Origin: Gentiana macrophylla
Taxonomy: Eukaryota; Streptophyta; Magnoliopsida; Gentianales; Gentianaceae
Reading direction: 5' to 3'
Assembly (NCBI GenBank): GCA_026214975.1
Contig: CM047805.1
Location: 189,109,620 to 189,173,619, forward strand
DNA: 64,000 nt
Numbering within the stretch: the first letter of the stretch is position 1; each line of letters starts with the position of its first letter. Positions 10,478 through 21,450 of the stretch are shown here, piece by piece. A program made the position numbers and the translations under genes. Under the pieces are notes generated by a model. The model did no database searches and was not told where the DNA came from. It saw nothing but the letters and a program-made list of their open reading frames with translations.

Positions 10478-13400
10478 TTCCTCCCCTAAGAGGAGTTTCG
10501 TCCTCGAAACTTGAACGTACTGGAAGATCCAAAAACTCGGGAACTCGGGCCGTCATCACATCTTCCTCTTCCCATGTCGCTTCACTTGGTGAATGATTGC
10601 TCCATTGCACCAAGACCAAAGGGATCATCCTTCTCTTGACCACCTTCTCTTTCCTATCTAGGATCTTAACCGCTTCCGACATAAGATAGATTATCTTGAA
10701 GCATATCTGGATCAAGTTGTGATTCCACATCCGTAGAAGTTAGACACTTCTTAAGCATGGATACATGGAAGACATTATGTACCACTGAACATCGATTCCG
10801 GTAATCGAAGTCTATATGCTAACTTTCCAATCCTTTCGATGATGTCAAAAGGCCCCACATACCTCGGACTCGCTTCTTCGCCCCGAACCTCTTAACACCT
10901 TCATCGGAGAAGCTCGTAGATACACTCATCCCCCAACCGCAAACTCTAACGGTCTTCTTCGATGTCCGCCCAACTCTTCTCGCTTCGGCTTGCTTGCGCT
11001 TTAAGATTCTTCCGTATCGGCTCAACTTTCTCTTTAGCTTTGCGTAATTAACTCTGGCCTGTCAACTGCTTTTCCCCAACTTCGTCCCAATAAAGTGGAG
11101 TCCGGCATTTCCTACCGTACAAGGCTTCAAACGGTGGCATCCCCAAACTAGCATGATAACTGTTGTTATAAGCGAACTCTGCCACTGAGAGGAAATCATC
11201 CCATGATCCCCCTTCTTCAAGAACGCAAGCTCTAAGCATGTCCTCGAGAGTCTGGATCGTCCTCTCGGATTGACCGTCTGTCTGCGGGTGGAAGGTCAGA
11301 CTACTCAAGTCCGTCTTTGTTCCAAAAGCCTTTTGCAACCCTTTCCAGAAGTGACTTATAAATCTGCTATCCCTGTCGGACACGATAGATAAGGGCACAC
11401 CATGAAGTCTCACTATATTATCCAAATATAGCTGGGTGAACTTCTTAATAGGCATGTCAACCTTGCATGGCAAGAAATGGGCTGATTTCGTGAGCCTGTC
11501 AACAATCACCCAAATCATGTCATGGCCACTCTTCGACGCGTGCTGCGATAAACCGGTGATGAAATCCATCGTGATGTTCTCCCATTTCCATTCCGGTACT
11601 TCCAAAGGCTTCAACAAACCACCTGGCCTTCTATGTTCTGCTTTAACTCTCTGGCATGTATCACACTTTGCCACGAACTCTGCGATGTTCAACTTCATGC
11701 CAGGCCACCAATATCTCTCCTTGAGATCTCGGTACATCTTGGTAGATCCTGGATGAACCGCAAAAGCGATCTTATGGGCTTCATCCATGACTTGCTGCCT
11801 CAGTCCATCAACATCAGGCACACACAAACGATTACCATACCAGAGATGTCCACTCTTGTCCAACTGATAACCCGCTGTAGGTTTCTCTCGAGCTACGCGC
11901 TTCAAATCCACTAACACTGGGTCGTTATCCTGCTTTGCCCGGATATCATCCAATAGTTCTGACCTTGCCATCAATGGCGCGAAACACTGAGCTTCACCTT
12001 CCCGTTCAACCACTTGAATCTGCAAACTGTCTAACTGATGAATCACTTCTTGTAAAGTGGTGATAGCATTGACCGGTCTCCGGCTAAGTGCATCCGCTAC
12101 AACATTTGCTTTACCCGGGTGGTATTGAATGTCCAAGTCATAGTCTTTCACGAACTCCAACCATCTTCTTTGCCTCATATTCAAGTTCTCTTGAGTGAAA
12201 AAGAACTTAAGGCTCTTATGATCCGTGAATATTCTTGCCTTAACTCCATAAAGGTAGTGCCTCCACTGTTTCAAAGCAAAACCACTCTTTGCCAATTCCA
12301 AATCATGTGTAGGATAATTTTTCTCATGAACCTTTAACTGCCTGGATGCATAAGCTATTACCTTTCCTGCTTGCATCAGAACACATCCCAATCCTTGACC
12401 CGAAGCATCTGTATACACGTCGTAGTTATCAAAAACCTCTGGCAAGGCCAACACAGGTGCTGCAGTCAACTTATCCTTCAACGTCTGAAAAGCTTCCTCA
12501 CACTCCTTTGTCCACTCAAACTTGATGTTTTTCTGAGTAAGTCTAGTGAGAGGAGTTGCTATCTTCGAGAAATCTTGTACAAACTTCCTGTAGTAACTCG
12601 CTAAACCCGAAAAACTTCTTATCTCTGCCATCAGAAATGGAGTCTAGGCCACTTAGAAACGGCTTCTATCTTCGCAGGATCAACTTGAATTCCATCCCCG
12701 AAATCACATGGCCAAGAAAACTAACTTGTTTTAACCAAAATTCACACTTAGAAAACTTGGCATACAATTTCTTTTCTCTTAAAGTTTGCAAAACAATCCT
12801 TAGATGCTCCTCATGCTCCTTCTCATCCCTGTAGAGTATATCAAGATATCATCTATGAATACTACCACAAATTTATCAAGATAAGGCATGAAGACTCTTT
12901 GCATTAAATCCATGAACGCCGATGGAGCATTAGTGAGTCCGAAAGGCATGACAAGAAACTCATAATGTCCATACCTCGTACTAAACGCCGTCTTCGGGTC
13001 TATCTCAAACCTTGATCTTCACCGGGTGATAACTGACCTAAGGTCAATCTTAGAAAACACCTTCTTCCCTTGCAACTGGTTAAACAAGTCATCAATCCTA
13101 GGCAAAGGATACTTATTCTTGATTGTCGTTTATTCAAAGCTCAGTAGTCGATGCACATCCTCAAACTACCATCCTTCTTCTTCACAAACAAAACCGGTGC
13201 TCCCCTAAGGCGATGTACTTGGTCGAATCACATTCCTTTCCAACATGTCCTTAAGTCGTACTTTTAACTCTTTTAGCTCACCCGGTGCCATCCTATAAGG
13301 TGCCTTGGTCAGAAAGTCTTTGCTCCCGGGATTAATCAGATATCAAATTCTATATCCTGTCAGGCATATTTCCGGTAACTCATCCGGAAAAACTTCAAGA

Positions 13401-13640
13401 AATTCTCTCGACTATAGGAGTTTCTTCTAACTTAGGAGTATGCTTCTCAGTGTCCATAAGCATAAAGAACATACCGCTTCACAACCCTTCTCGCAAAGCC
13501 TTCATGGCTCTAACTTCCGATATTATCGGATGCCTCTTCTTACTTGGCTTATAACGTTACCACCTGCAAGGTCTTATCCGACTTGCCTGGAACTCTGAAG
13601 ACCACTTTCTTACCTCTACAATCCACATGAACAAAATTCT
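10478..13640 (-). pseudogene. Ty3 pol: RT, RNase H, integrase and chromodomain, decayed
   Basis: From right to left the minus strand shows several pieces of a pol polyprotein. A post-protease linker lies near 13560-13640, then RT segments with V-K-K-K-D-G-S-L-R-M and the F-I-D-D active-site box (about 12850). An intact 527-codon frame at 11048-12631 holds the RT end, RNase H (Y-T-D-A-S, D-A-L-S-R-R), the integrase HHCC finger and the integrase core (M-D-F-I-T-G-L; H-P-Q-T-D-G-Q-S-E-R). A shifted C-terminal part with the R-Y-V-G-P-F box follows, then a chromodomain around V-K-I-L-D-R and A-T-W-E (about 10500-10700). RT and the C-terminus are broken by frameshifts. The family copies RNA into DNA and integrates it, and the chromodomain marks a chromovirus. 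The domain order is certain; the Tekay assignment is a judgement. Confidence 0.92.
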
Positions 13641-14235
13641 TGGATAGCCAAAGGGTACATGGGGTGCCTGAGGTGGATAAGGTGGTGGATAAGGCTGCTG
13701 AGGTTGTTGTGGTTGCATCACAGGCGGTGCTTGTTGGTAAGGATGGTATCCTGGGTGATGTTGTGGAGTGTGGTACGGCTGATGTAGTCCATAAGGTGGG
13801 TATCCGAAACCGTGATGGTGATCAAACCGCGGTGATGGAGGAATAGCGAGTTGAGGTTGGAAACTTCGTAGGTGGAGGTAGAAGGTTTGGTCGGTAAGAG
13901 GGTAAGTCGTGGTTGGCGGATAGCTTCATCGTGGTGGTGGTGGGGATAAACCTCGATCACTTGGTGGAACAAAGCCACTGGAATGTCACTTACCATAGTA
14001 AATTGTACCGAACTCCCACATGCCATTGTGGAGGTTGATCCCGATGAGACCGTGGTGTGGGGGTCGCGAGTATGAGGAGGTGGTGAAAGGCTCGGGTGGG
14101 GTGAGGATTACGCCTCACAAAACCTCTTCCCACAATCGGTGTAGCATTGTTAGCCCTGGTCTAACCCCCCGAACTCCCACCTTCGAGCAGCACCTCTCCT
14201 TGTTGTCACCATTCTCGAAAGATCAAGAAGATCGA
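13640..14235 (-). pseudogene. Gag remnant, proline/glutamine/histidine-rich, joined to pol by a deletion
   Basis: Minus-strand reading starts with M-V-T-T-R-R-G-A-A near 14210 and reaches a repetitive Tyr/Pro/Gln/His segment (P-P-Y, Q-A-P-P-V, Q-P-Q-Q-P) across 13650-13850, through at least two frame changes. It then meets the pol linker directly. No CCHC knuckle and no D-S/T-G protease site are visible, so an internal deletion between gag and the end of protease is inferred. That deletion would explain the short 3.8-kb interior. The Pro/Gln-rich segment could instead be captured host sequence. Confidence 0.55.
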
Positions 14236-14320
14236 ATGTTACTAAGAGATCTAAAGAAACTTATCTCAAGAAAGTCAAGTCCTAAGCGAAGAAAGAAACA
14301 TTGTCTCTCGATACCAATCG

Positions 14321-16395
14321 TGACGCCTGCTCCCGACACCGAGTCCTTATCCGGAAAAGAACGCCGGCATGTATAATATTAAATATAATCTAATATCATA
14401 CATACGCCTTCCGTCATATATCATACACAATGCGGAAACGACACGACTCGGGAAAAAAATAAAATCTAAGGATCAACAAAAGATGATTCAATGCCGCACT
14501 AAAACCAAAAGTGGAAAATGAAAAGTCTTACATCATTTCCAAAACAAAAGAAACCAGAGATCTAGTCTTACAACAAAGGCCACTAAACGAGCCAAACAAA
14601 AACAATAATCAAAATGAATTGACAACATAGTTTTAAATCAAAACTCAAATAAGGAAAGTCTTCAAAGTAACTTCATATAAAATCTTCAAACTTCCTCATC
14701 GTATTCATCATCTCCGTAAACCTGTTCATCTTCTCAAACAAAGCATATAACGGGTAAGTACAAACGTCTTAGTAACGAGTAGTAGGTTTATTGAAATCAT
14801 GCGCTAAGTAATGAAGGCAAGTAAACGTCGTATCAATATTATACCGGTAAAAAGTGATCTTACGCCTAACTATCACATTATATTCATAGTACAATATGAG
14901 GTCCCAGGGGTTACTAAACAAAGCTTATTTTTATTACATCATGTTTTGCGAGGGCACTACACTTAGTGAGAATTGCACTAAGACAAATGACGCAACCCCT
15001 ATAGAGATAAATCCCTAGCGGTCCCGAGACAATCACCTCACTTTGACCGGCTAGCTCTATAGGCTATCCGGTGAATGACTATCTCGTTCGTGAGGTTGTC
15101 CGGCGGTATGATCACTACTTTAATCGGCTTTGTCTAGAATCCGGCGGTGACCAAAGACCACTTTATCTCGCCAACCAACACATTGCCGATATTGTACCGT
15201 GCCTATCCAAGCTCTCGTGATGTTTAATCTTTTATCTAGTCAATTACGTGTTTACATGGTTAATCGGCCTCCTAAGTTCGTTCGATGCAAAAGCTCCTAC
15301 TCCTTCTTCTTGACTTCTGTGACTCAAGCTAGCAATTACACGACATTTGATGAATACTAACTCATCAAAGCACAAGGCCACTCCTACTCTTCCGACGGTC
15401 CCGAACTTCAATTCCTTTAAGAATACATTCGGTGCGAACCAAACGCATCGTGAAGAATTTATTCATGGCTTTGTAAGGTTATTAAATTGTTCATATATTA
15501 TCAACAAGGGTCTAAAACAATCAAACATGATAAACCGCTCAAACGCCCGTTTAATGTCTAAACGCTGCTTTGGGAAGCCCAAACGCACGCTTGAAGACTT
15601 CTAAACGCGCGTTTGGAAGCGGCGAATCTCAGATCAAATCAGATTTCAAACGCCCGTTTGAACACTTCAACGCTGCTGCGTTTCTCCAAACGCGCGTTTG
15701 ACTACTTCAAACGTCGTTCATTCGGATCGACCAAGAAGAAACCCTAAAATCTGCAAACTCGATTCCACCCGTTTCCATTTTAAACAACAAAGAAGAAAAC
15801 TCGTAAAAATCACGGATGAAACGCAATACAACATCATAAAACAACAATCAATCAATATGAAGACCCGTTACGCTTAATTGCGGCGACAACGATCCAAAAC
15901 GTCATCAAAGACCTAGCCTTCGATTCAACCTATACATTGATCAAACCAATGATCAAACTACGATCCCAAACACCAAAAACACAAACTCTTAACACCGATA
16001 TCCAAGTCTAAGGCCGAAAATCTAAGAGAGGTTAAAACCTTACCTTCACCAAACGGTTCGTTGTTGGTATCGAAACGATCCTCTCTTTCCGTAGAAGCGT
16101 TTTTCTCTTGATGCGTCTGCACAACCGATCAACGATTAAGCTTCGATTATCAAAAGCCTCTTCCCTCTTTTCTTTCTCCAAACTTGCGCCCCTTGCCCTC
16201 CGTAAACCGTTCCTCACTCTTTTTTGATTAATGATTATGGAGAATAATGGGAATTTAATCCCTCAATTAACCCCATAAATCCTTAAATACCAAACATTAA
16301 TTTCCTCTCCCTTTTTTTAACTTAAAAATAAATATAATATTCGATTTTCGTTAAATGACTCAAATGCCCCTTTTTTGAAAAATCAGGATATTACA
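14321..16395 (-). repeat. 5' LTR of the Ty3 element
   Basis: This is the partner of 8396-10477. It starts TGACGCCTG and ends TATTACA. On its left edge the tRNA primer site (complement of TGGTATCGAGAG) follows within a few bases, so transcription runs leftward. It carries the same CG-motif array at about 15536-15720. Confidence 0.93.
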
Positions 16396-16463
16396 ATAAC
16401 GGTAAAATCGTGGTGGGCCCAACATAAAAAAAAGGATAAGGGTTCAGCACTACTTCAATTCAC

Positions 16464-16568
16464 CTCTATTTAGCCAAAGAAGAAGTGGTTTTGAATCAGG
16501 ATCCTCAACTGCTTCAGCAAAATAGTAAAAAAGGCTTCTCCCTTTAACTTTGTTGACATTAACATATC
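16464..16568 (-). pseudogene. Serine carboxypeptidase-like gene, upstream exon fragment
   Basis: On the minus strand a 35-codon exon begins after TTCACAG. It encodes the family block G-Y-V-N-V-N ... [10 protein letters not shown] and P-L-L-L-W-L-N-R-G, ending at a donor (GAG|GTGAAT). In intact plant S10 proteins this block runs straight into G-P-G-C-S-S-L-G-Y-G, and that continuation is found in the right phase at 8237, on the far side of the Ty3 element. The Ty3 element therefore occupies this intron. No convincing signal-peptide exon was found upstream (16570-17050). The gene is judged defunct because exons are missing and two conserved glycines are changed. Confidence 0.82.
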
Positions 16569-17069
16569 CTGTGAATAAATCAAGCACAGGGAATAAAAAA
16601 TTGAACAAAGGATTGACCACAAAATTAATCTGTAATAAACATAAAAGAGTTTGGTTGTGCAGCTTCCTAGCTTCTTCTCTGGGCTTCAAGCTATCCAAAA
16701 GTGGTTTGGTGGTGCTGGAGGTAGATGGTGACGGGAATTGAAGAAGTCAATTCGGAAATTGCGCCATGGTGTTTGGGTGAAAACGCAGAGAAATTTTAGG
16801 GTTAAGACATGAAAGAGAAAGGATGTGTACGGTGATGTTTCACCGGAATAATGGTGGCGCCGCTCACCGATGGATGCCGGAGAGGAATGGCAGCGGGAGA
16901 GGGAGAAGATGAATAGCAGCTGCTGAATATTTGAGGAAGAAATGCGCCGTGGATACATCACTAAATGGTTTATTAAGCTAATATTAAAAGAAAGGGTAAA
17001 ATAGTCTGAAGGAAAATATTTTGTCCTTAAATCAATAAAAAAATACAAAGTGGATTAAAATTTATATAC

Positions 17070-18756
17070 AGGACGGAAAGTGGACTAAAACCTAATATTC
17101 CCTAAACAAAATGACTACTATTTTCAACCGCAGTTAACCAACCGTGACTAATCGTCTTTACGGTAGCACAACGATTTGAGGGACTCGTGACGGATGTTCT
17201 TGGTTGGAGTAGTTTAATTATCTGATTGTGAGGAGATATGCGAAAAATCAACATAGTTGTTTGGACGGATCATTGAATGTGTAAGTGTAATGATTTTTAC
17301 GCGTATTTCAAATCTAATCCACTAAAAATTAGCACGTTTTAGACCAATTACAATGATAAGTTTAAGGAACTGGGATAAAGTTTTAGAATAAGTTTGTAAC
17401 CATTATAGGGCATATGACCGGCCAATGCTTCAAGCACAAGACCCAAATTCTTGGACTGTTTTATCCACTACTTTTTCAGTGTAATGGTTAAAGAGTTTAA
17501 GTGTATTGAAAAAAATATTTATGTTTATTGAGTTAATTAATGTTGTAAAGGTTTTTTAGATTATGTGACATAGTCATAAACCTTTTAAGATATCAATGAC
17601 TTTTTAAAAAAAAATTTAAAAAAAAAAATAAATAAATAAATATATATATATCAATGACTAATTAAGGATGCTCTTATAAACGTTTTTCCCCATGAAAAGT
17701 CAATTATTCTTTTTAACAATGGCTTTTGTAATTTGTAAAATACACTATTCAATGATTTTTTTTTAGCGGACGCTCTTCAATGTTTAGTTTTTATTTTATC
17801 CATGTCATTTTTTCTTACGAAACGAAAGAAATATTATTAAAACAACAGAATTATAATCGGACAACTGCCGGAACACCACCGAATAAATGTCGGATCACCA
17901 TCAGCCTATTACTGGACAAACTTGCACTAGAGAAATAAAAAAAGATAGAGAAAACCCCAATATGACCAAATGCTGTCTCGTTAAAGAGAACTGATTTAGT
18001 ACGAGACTAAAATGGAAACGATCCGATAAAAGACGGATGTCCATAACCAACTCGAAAAACAACCACCACCACTATCCAGTAGCAACCGTAACGACCGACA
18101 AGCCCGATGAGTACCAAAGCCACCCGAGATCTACAAACAAACCACAAAAACATAAAAAGAAAACAACTATCCTGAAACTATCGACGCCAACATCACCAAA
18201 AAAGAAAGTAAGGACTGCTTTATCACCCCCACCAACAACCCAGATCTGCGTCGAGAGGGAGATGAGTCCAAAATCTGGCGACAACGGCTCAACATACAGA
18301 ATAGCTAGACGACAAAACTACACAAATCTTTCCTTCATTGACAAGCACCAACATCCACAGCTTGAAACTGACATCTATTGTCATATTCCGGCGGGCCACC
18401 TTGAAAATATCTCCTCCGGCCGGCAAACTATTCTTCAAGTCGAATAGAATCTGCAAAGCCAAAAGCTGCCCAAAAGCCTCCAAAACGTGAAGTTGTAGAG
18501 AAAAAGACGGTAACCAGCCAAAACCGTTGCCACCATGGCCGGAAATCCAACAAGGATGGCTCCAGATATGCATTTATTGAAGAGGAAAGATGACACAAAA
18601 AACAGAAAACTACCTAAAAGAGAAGAAAAGAACATCAGAGATCTAAAAATGACAACCGACACCGGCGTCGGAAAAAGGGGGAACAAGGAGGAAGAACCAA
18701 TGGATGATTCTAGAGAACAGTTAAGATGAAAAGTTTAGTGGAGAGAGTGGGATTAT
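17070..18756. other. Intergenic DNA without a supported gene
   Basis: It is AT-rich, with a GC-richer block at 17860-18730 that is open in several overlapping frames on both strands (for example 18037-18447, +). Those frames show no family motif, no consistent start and low-complexity Lys/Pro/Thr composition. They are more likely remains of a repeat than a gene. Confidence 0.5.
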
Positions 18757-19160
18757 CCATGTCATTTATTTACATGTTAAAAAACTTGACAAACACGTAA
18801 AAGAAAAACATAAATGACGTAGAAGAATAATAATTTCCGGTCGTTTATTTACACTTAAAAACACTTGACAGACACGTAAATGAAAAACACAAAGGACGCG
18901 CGTAGTAAGATATTAATTTCCAGTCGTTTATTTACATGCAAAAACATTTGACAAACACGTAAAAGAAAAACACAAAAAACGCGCGTAGTAGGATATTAAT
19001 TTCCGGTCATTTACACGTAAAAACACTTGACAAACACGCAAAAGAAAAACACGAACCTCGTAGAAGCATATTAATTCCCGGTCGTTTATTTACACATAAA
19101 AAAATCTTGACAAAAATGTAAATAAAAAATACGAACGACGTAGTAGAATATTTCCGGAAT
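18757..19160. repeat. Minisatellite of about 80 bases, five copies
   Basis: Each unit contains GTCATTTATTTACA, then AAAACACTTGACAAACACGT, then AAAAGAAAAACAC, then GACG(CGCG)TAGTA and ATATTAATTTCCGG. Copies differ by substitutions and small deletions. Confidence 0.85.
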
Positions 19161-19256
19161 ACCTCAATAGGATTTTTGAAACGTCAAACGTGGGTAGGAG
19201 GGTTAGCATCATCGACTCATTTAACCAAAATCTCTTATCACCTTAACAAAAATATA

Positions 19257-19503
19257 CTCCATCCGTCCTATAATATAATGTCTTTTGATCATTCACACAG
19301 TTTAAGAAAACATAATAAATGAGTTGTTTTTTAATATTTCAATGTAAAATATTCTATTATTTTCTGGGACTGACTAATATTATTACATTGTTTGGTGTGA
19401 AAGTGAAAACAATGCATTTAATATTATATTGTTTTGTGAGAAGAACTTATATTTTGGGACACCATTAAAAAGCAAAAAGACTTATATGATGGTACGGATG
19501 GAG
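19257..19503. mobile_element. Stowaway MITE (Tc1/mariner type), 247 bp
   Basis: The termini CTCCATCCGTCC and its inverted partner (GGTACGGATGGAG) are the Stowaway terminal repeat. TA dinucleotides flank both ends (19255-19256, 19504-19505). There is no coding capacity. It lies about 600 bases upstream of the EIN2 leader. Confidence 0.9.
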
Positions 19504-19838
19504 TAATAAATTAGATCGAGTTTTGTGCCAAATAAAATAAATTTTATATTGATTAATAAAATATGCTTTGGCAAATTTTATGTGCTTTTGTTTGATTGTT
19601 TAATTAAAAGTAATTTATTCAAAAAAATTAAAAAAAAGTAATTTATTCAAAAAAAATTAAAAGTTTAGAAACAAATATAATCTTTTGTAATAAATGTTTG
19701 TCATCATATTTTTATTGTCCCCTTCTAAAAAACTCCTTGGGCTTAACAGATATTTTATGAAATTAAACCTATTTGTTTAGGAAATCAACATTTCTCAAAA
19801 AAAAAAAAAAAAAAAAAACATTTCTCAGATAAACCCTT
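19504..19838. other. AT-rich spacer upstream of EIN2
   Basis: It contains A/T runs, including a poly-A of about 21 bases at 19798-19818. No gene or recognisable element is present, and it is probably the distal EIN2 promoter. Confidence 0.6.
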
Positions 19839-20150
19839 CAATATATATATACCCCCAAAGTGAGAGGAGTGAATGAAAGAGGACTAAGCTGAAGAAAGTA
19901 ACGGCTACAGAATCCCAGTAAAATTCCTCCATTGACAAGCTTGAAGACGTCGCCTCTGTTTCTGCACTCACTTAAATAAAGGTAATAACTTTTTTTCTTG
20001 ATTCTCACAAACCAAGAAAATTTGACTGCCAAAAAAAAAACTGCTTTTTGATTTCTCTTTCCTACACGACGAAGATAGAACATGGGGCTTCAGCTTTCGT
20101 TGAAAGGTCACCTCTTGTTTAAACTTTAAAGTATTAATTATTCGTACGGT

Positions 20151-20191
<41 letters not shown>

Positions 20192-21450
20192 AAGTATAAA
20201 AAATCAATCATCTTGTGGTATTGAAAGCCTATGTTCCGAGTATCTGACTCTGAAATAAAAGAGTGAGAGAAAGTGATCAGAACAAGTTTAAACCCTAAAA
20301 AAAAGTCTACGCCTTTGGTCAAATCCACGTAAATGTGTTGAGGTATCTGTTTAAATACATATGTATCCATTGATGTTCGCCTTTTTTCATATTGGGGTGC
20401 TGAAATATGTTCAAGTGGTGCTGTTTATCCGTTAGTTTGAGGTGCAGATCCATTTTTGTAAGTTTTCCGTTTTAATTTCTTGTTGTTGCCTTTTTCTTTT
20501 TGCTGAATGGGCTATGTCATGTTTAAGTTCTTTAGATTCTGATTTTTTTTTTTTGTTGCATTTAGTGTATTGGGTTTCTGTGCGTATAAGACATTTTTAG
20601 AGTTCAGGGTTCCAGTTTTTTAGGAAGCGTTTTGTTGTTGTTTATGTTGTTAATTGTGTGACTAAGAACCATTTATCTACAATCTACCCCCGTTGCCGTT
20701 GGCATCGTCAGGAACACGTACTACTACATCTATTTTCTGTTTCCAAATTGGTTGCTCTGATATTTGACCCCTGTTCTGCATGCGTGAGTGAATGCCAATT
20801 GTGTATAAATGGAGTTTGTTCTGTCTCCAGGCCCTTTTTGGATTCATTTGTGAGTGTAAATGTAACAGTTAAAGCAATGGATTTTAGTACTTGCTTGTTA
20901 ACAGCATAGTAAGAATTCATTTCTTTATTTAGGCCTTTTTTTTTGGTAATTGGGATCTCGGTTCTGCATTTAGATAAAGAACACGGCTTTTGTTCAGTTT
21001 ATTTTTATGGTTCTGCATTTCCTTGTGTCTTGACAGAGGAATCATTTGTTTTTTTACGAACACCATTTTGGTCGATGGAGTCTTTAGGATCACAATTGTT
21101 ATTAGATCTAGAATCTTGATACACCATGTGTAACGTGGCTAACAATTGTCTTGCTGAGCTCGATGTGTATTTTCTTTGAATTGCTGCCTATCAGTTGTAT
21201 CCCTGATTTATTCTCCTGTATGATGCAGAAGGTGGGGGTTTCATCTTTGGCCTTCATTGGAGACGGTTGATTTCAGGAATTTCCAGTTCTGTCTCTGTCT
21301 CTACACTCTTCTCGGTTAAGTAGGAAATCATAGTTTTTGAGGTGTTGTAAACCTTCAATTTTACCCTGTGTATTGATCATCTTGATACATACAAGTGCAG
21401 CTGAAAATCATACCCTATCTGAATACTACGTTATTAGAGGAGACGGTAAT
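19839..21450 (+). promoter_or_regulatory. EIN2: EIN2 core promoter, 5' leader and leader intron
   Basis: A TATA-like ATATATATATAC (about 19841-19852) precedes a pyrimidine/purine-mixed leader. A donor AAG|GTAATA at 19981/19982 and an acceptor GATGCAG at 21228 define a likely leader intron of about 1.25 kb, ending in a pyrimidine-rich tract. The second leader exon (21229-21450) has no upstream ATG before the EIN2 start. An alternative acceptor (AAGTGCAG, about 21395) could split it further. Leader introns are known for EIN2 genes. The exact transcription start is inferred. Confidence 0.6.
20151..20191. repeat. Microsatellite (CA)n(TA)n in the EIN2 leader intron
   Basis: About nine CA units are followed directly by about ten TA units. 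This is simple sequence inside the inferred leader intron and is likely length-variable. Confidence 0.95.

Larger units (their letters stand above)
8396..16395 (-). mobile_element. Ty3 chromovirus (Tekay-like), 8.0 kb, inserted in a carboxypeptidase intron
   Basis: Two direct LTRs of about 2.08 kb (8396-10477 and 14321-16395) enclose 3.84 kb of internal DNA read on the minus strand. Next to the right-hand (5') LTR, at 14304-14316, is a primer site resembling the initiator tRNA-Met type (TGGTATC-AGAG with one extra base). Next to the left-hand (3') LTR, at 10478-10490, is the purine tract, read as TTAGGGGAGGAA on the minus strand. Pol motifs run leftward to a chromodomain. The gag/protease region is deleted and the RT is frameshifted, so the copy looks inactive. 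No exact 5-base target duplication is visible (ataat/tcgca on the left, ataac on the right). CG-rich errors at the junction could hide one. Confidence 0.92.

Noticed and set aside
11436..12834. Plus-strand open frames across the Ty3 pol
   Set aside because: They are antisense shadows of the minus-strand RT/integrase frame and show no family motif.
13640..13846. Plus-strand Val/Gly-rich frame
   Set aside because: It is the complement of the Pro/Gln/His-rich gag segment on the minus strand.
16569..17050. First exon of the carboxypeptidase gene
   Set aside because: No signal peptide or the usual L-P-G-Q-P block was found in any frame upstream of 16568. The frame there reads through intron-like sequence.
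18037..18729. Plus-strand frames of 136 and 64 codons
   Set aside because: Low-complexity composition, equally open frames on the other strand, no motif, no splice or promoter context.
21337..21450. Upstream extension of the EIN2 frame
   Set aside because: The extension begins at TTG, not ATG, and is unlike EIN2 N-termini. The conserved protein starts at the ATG at 21451.
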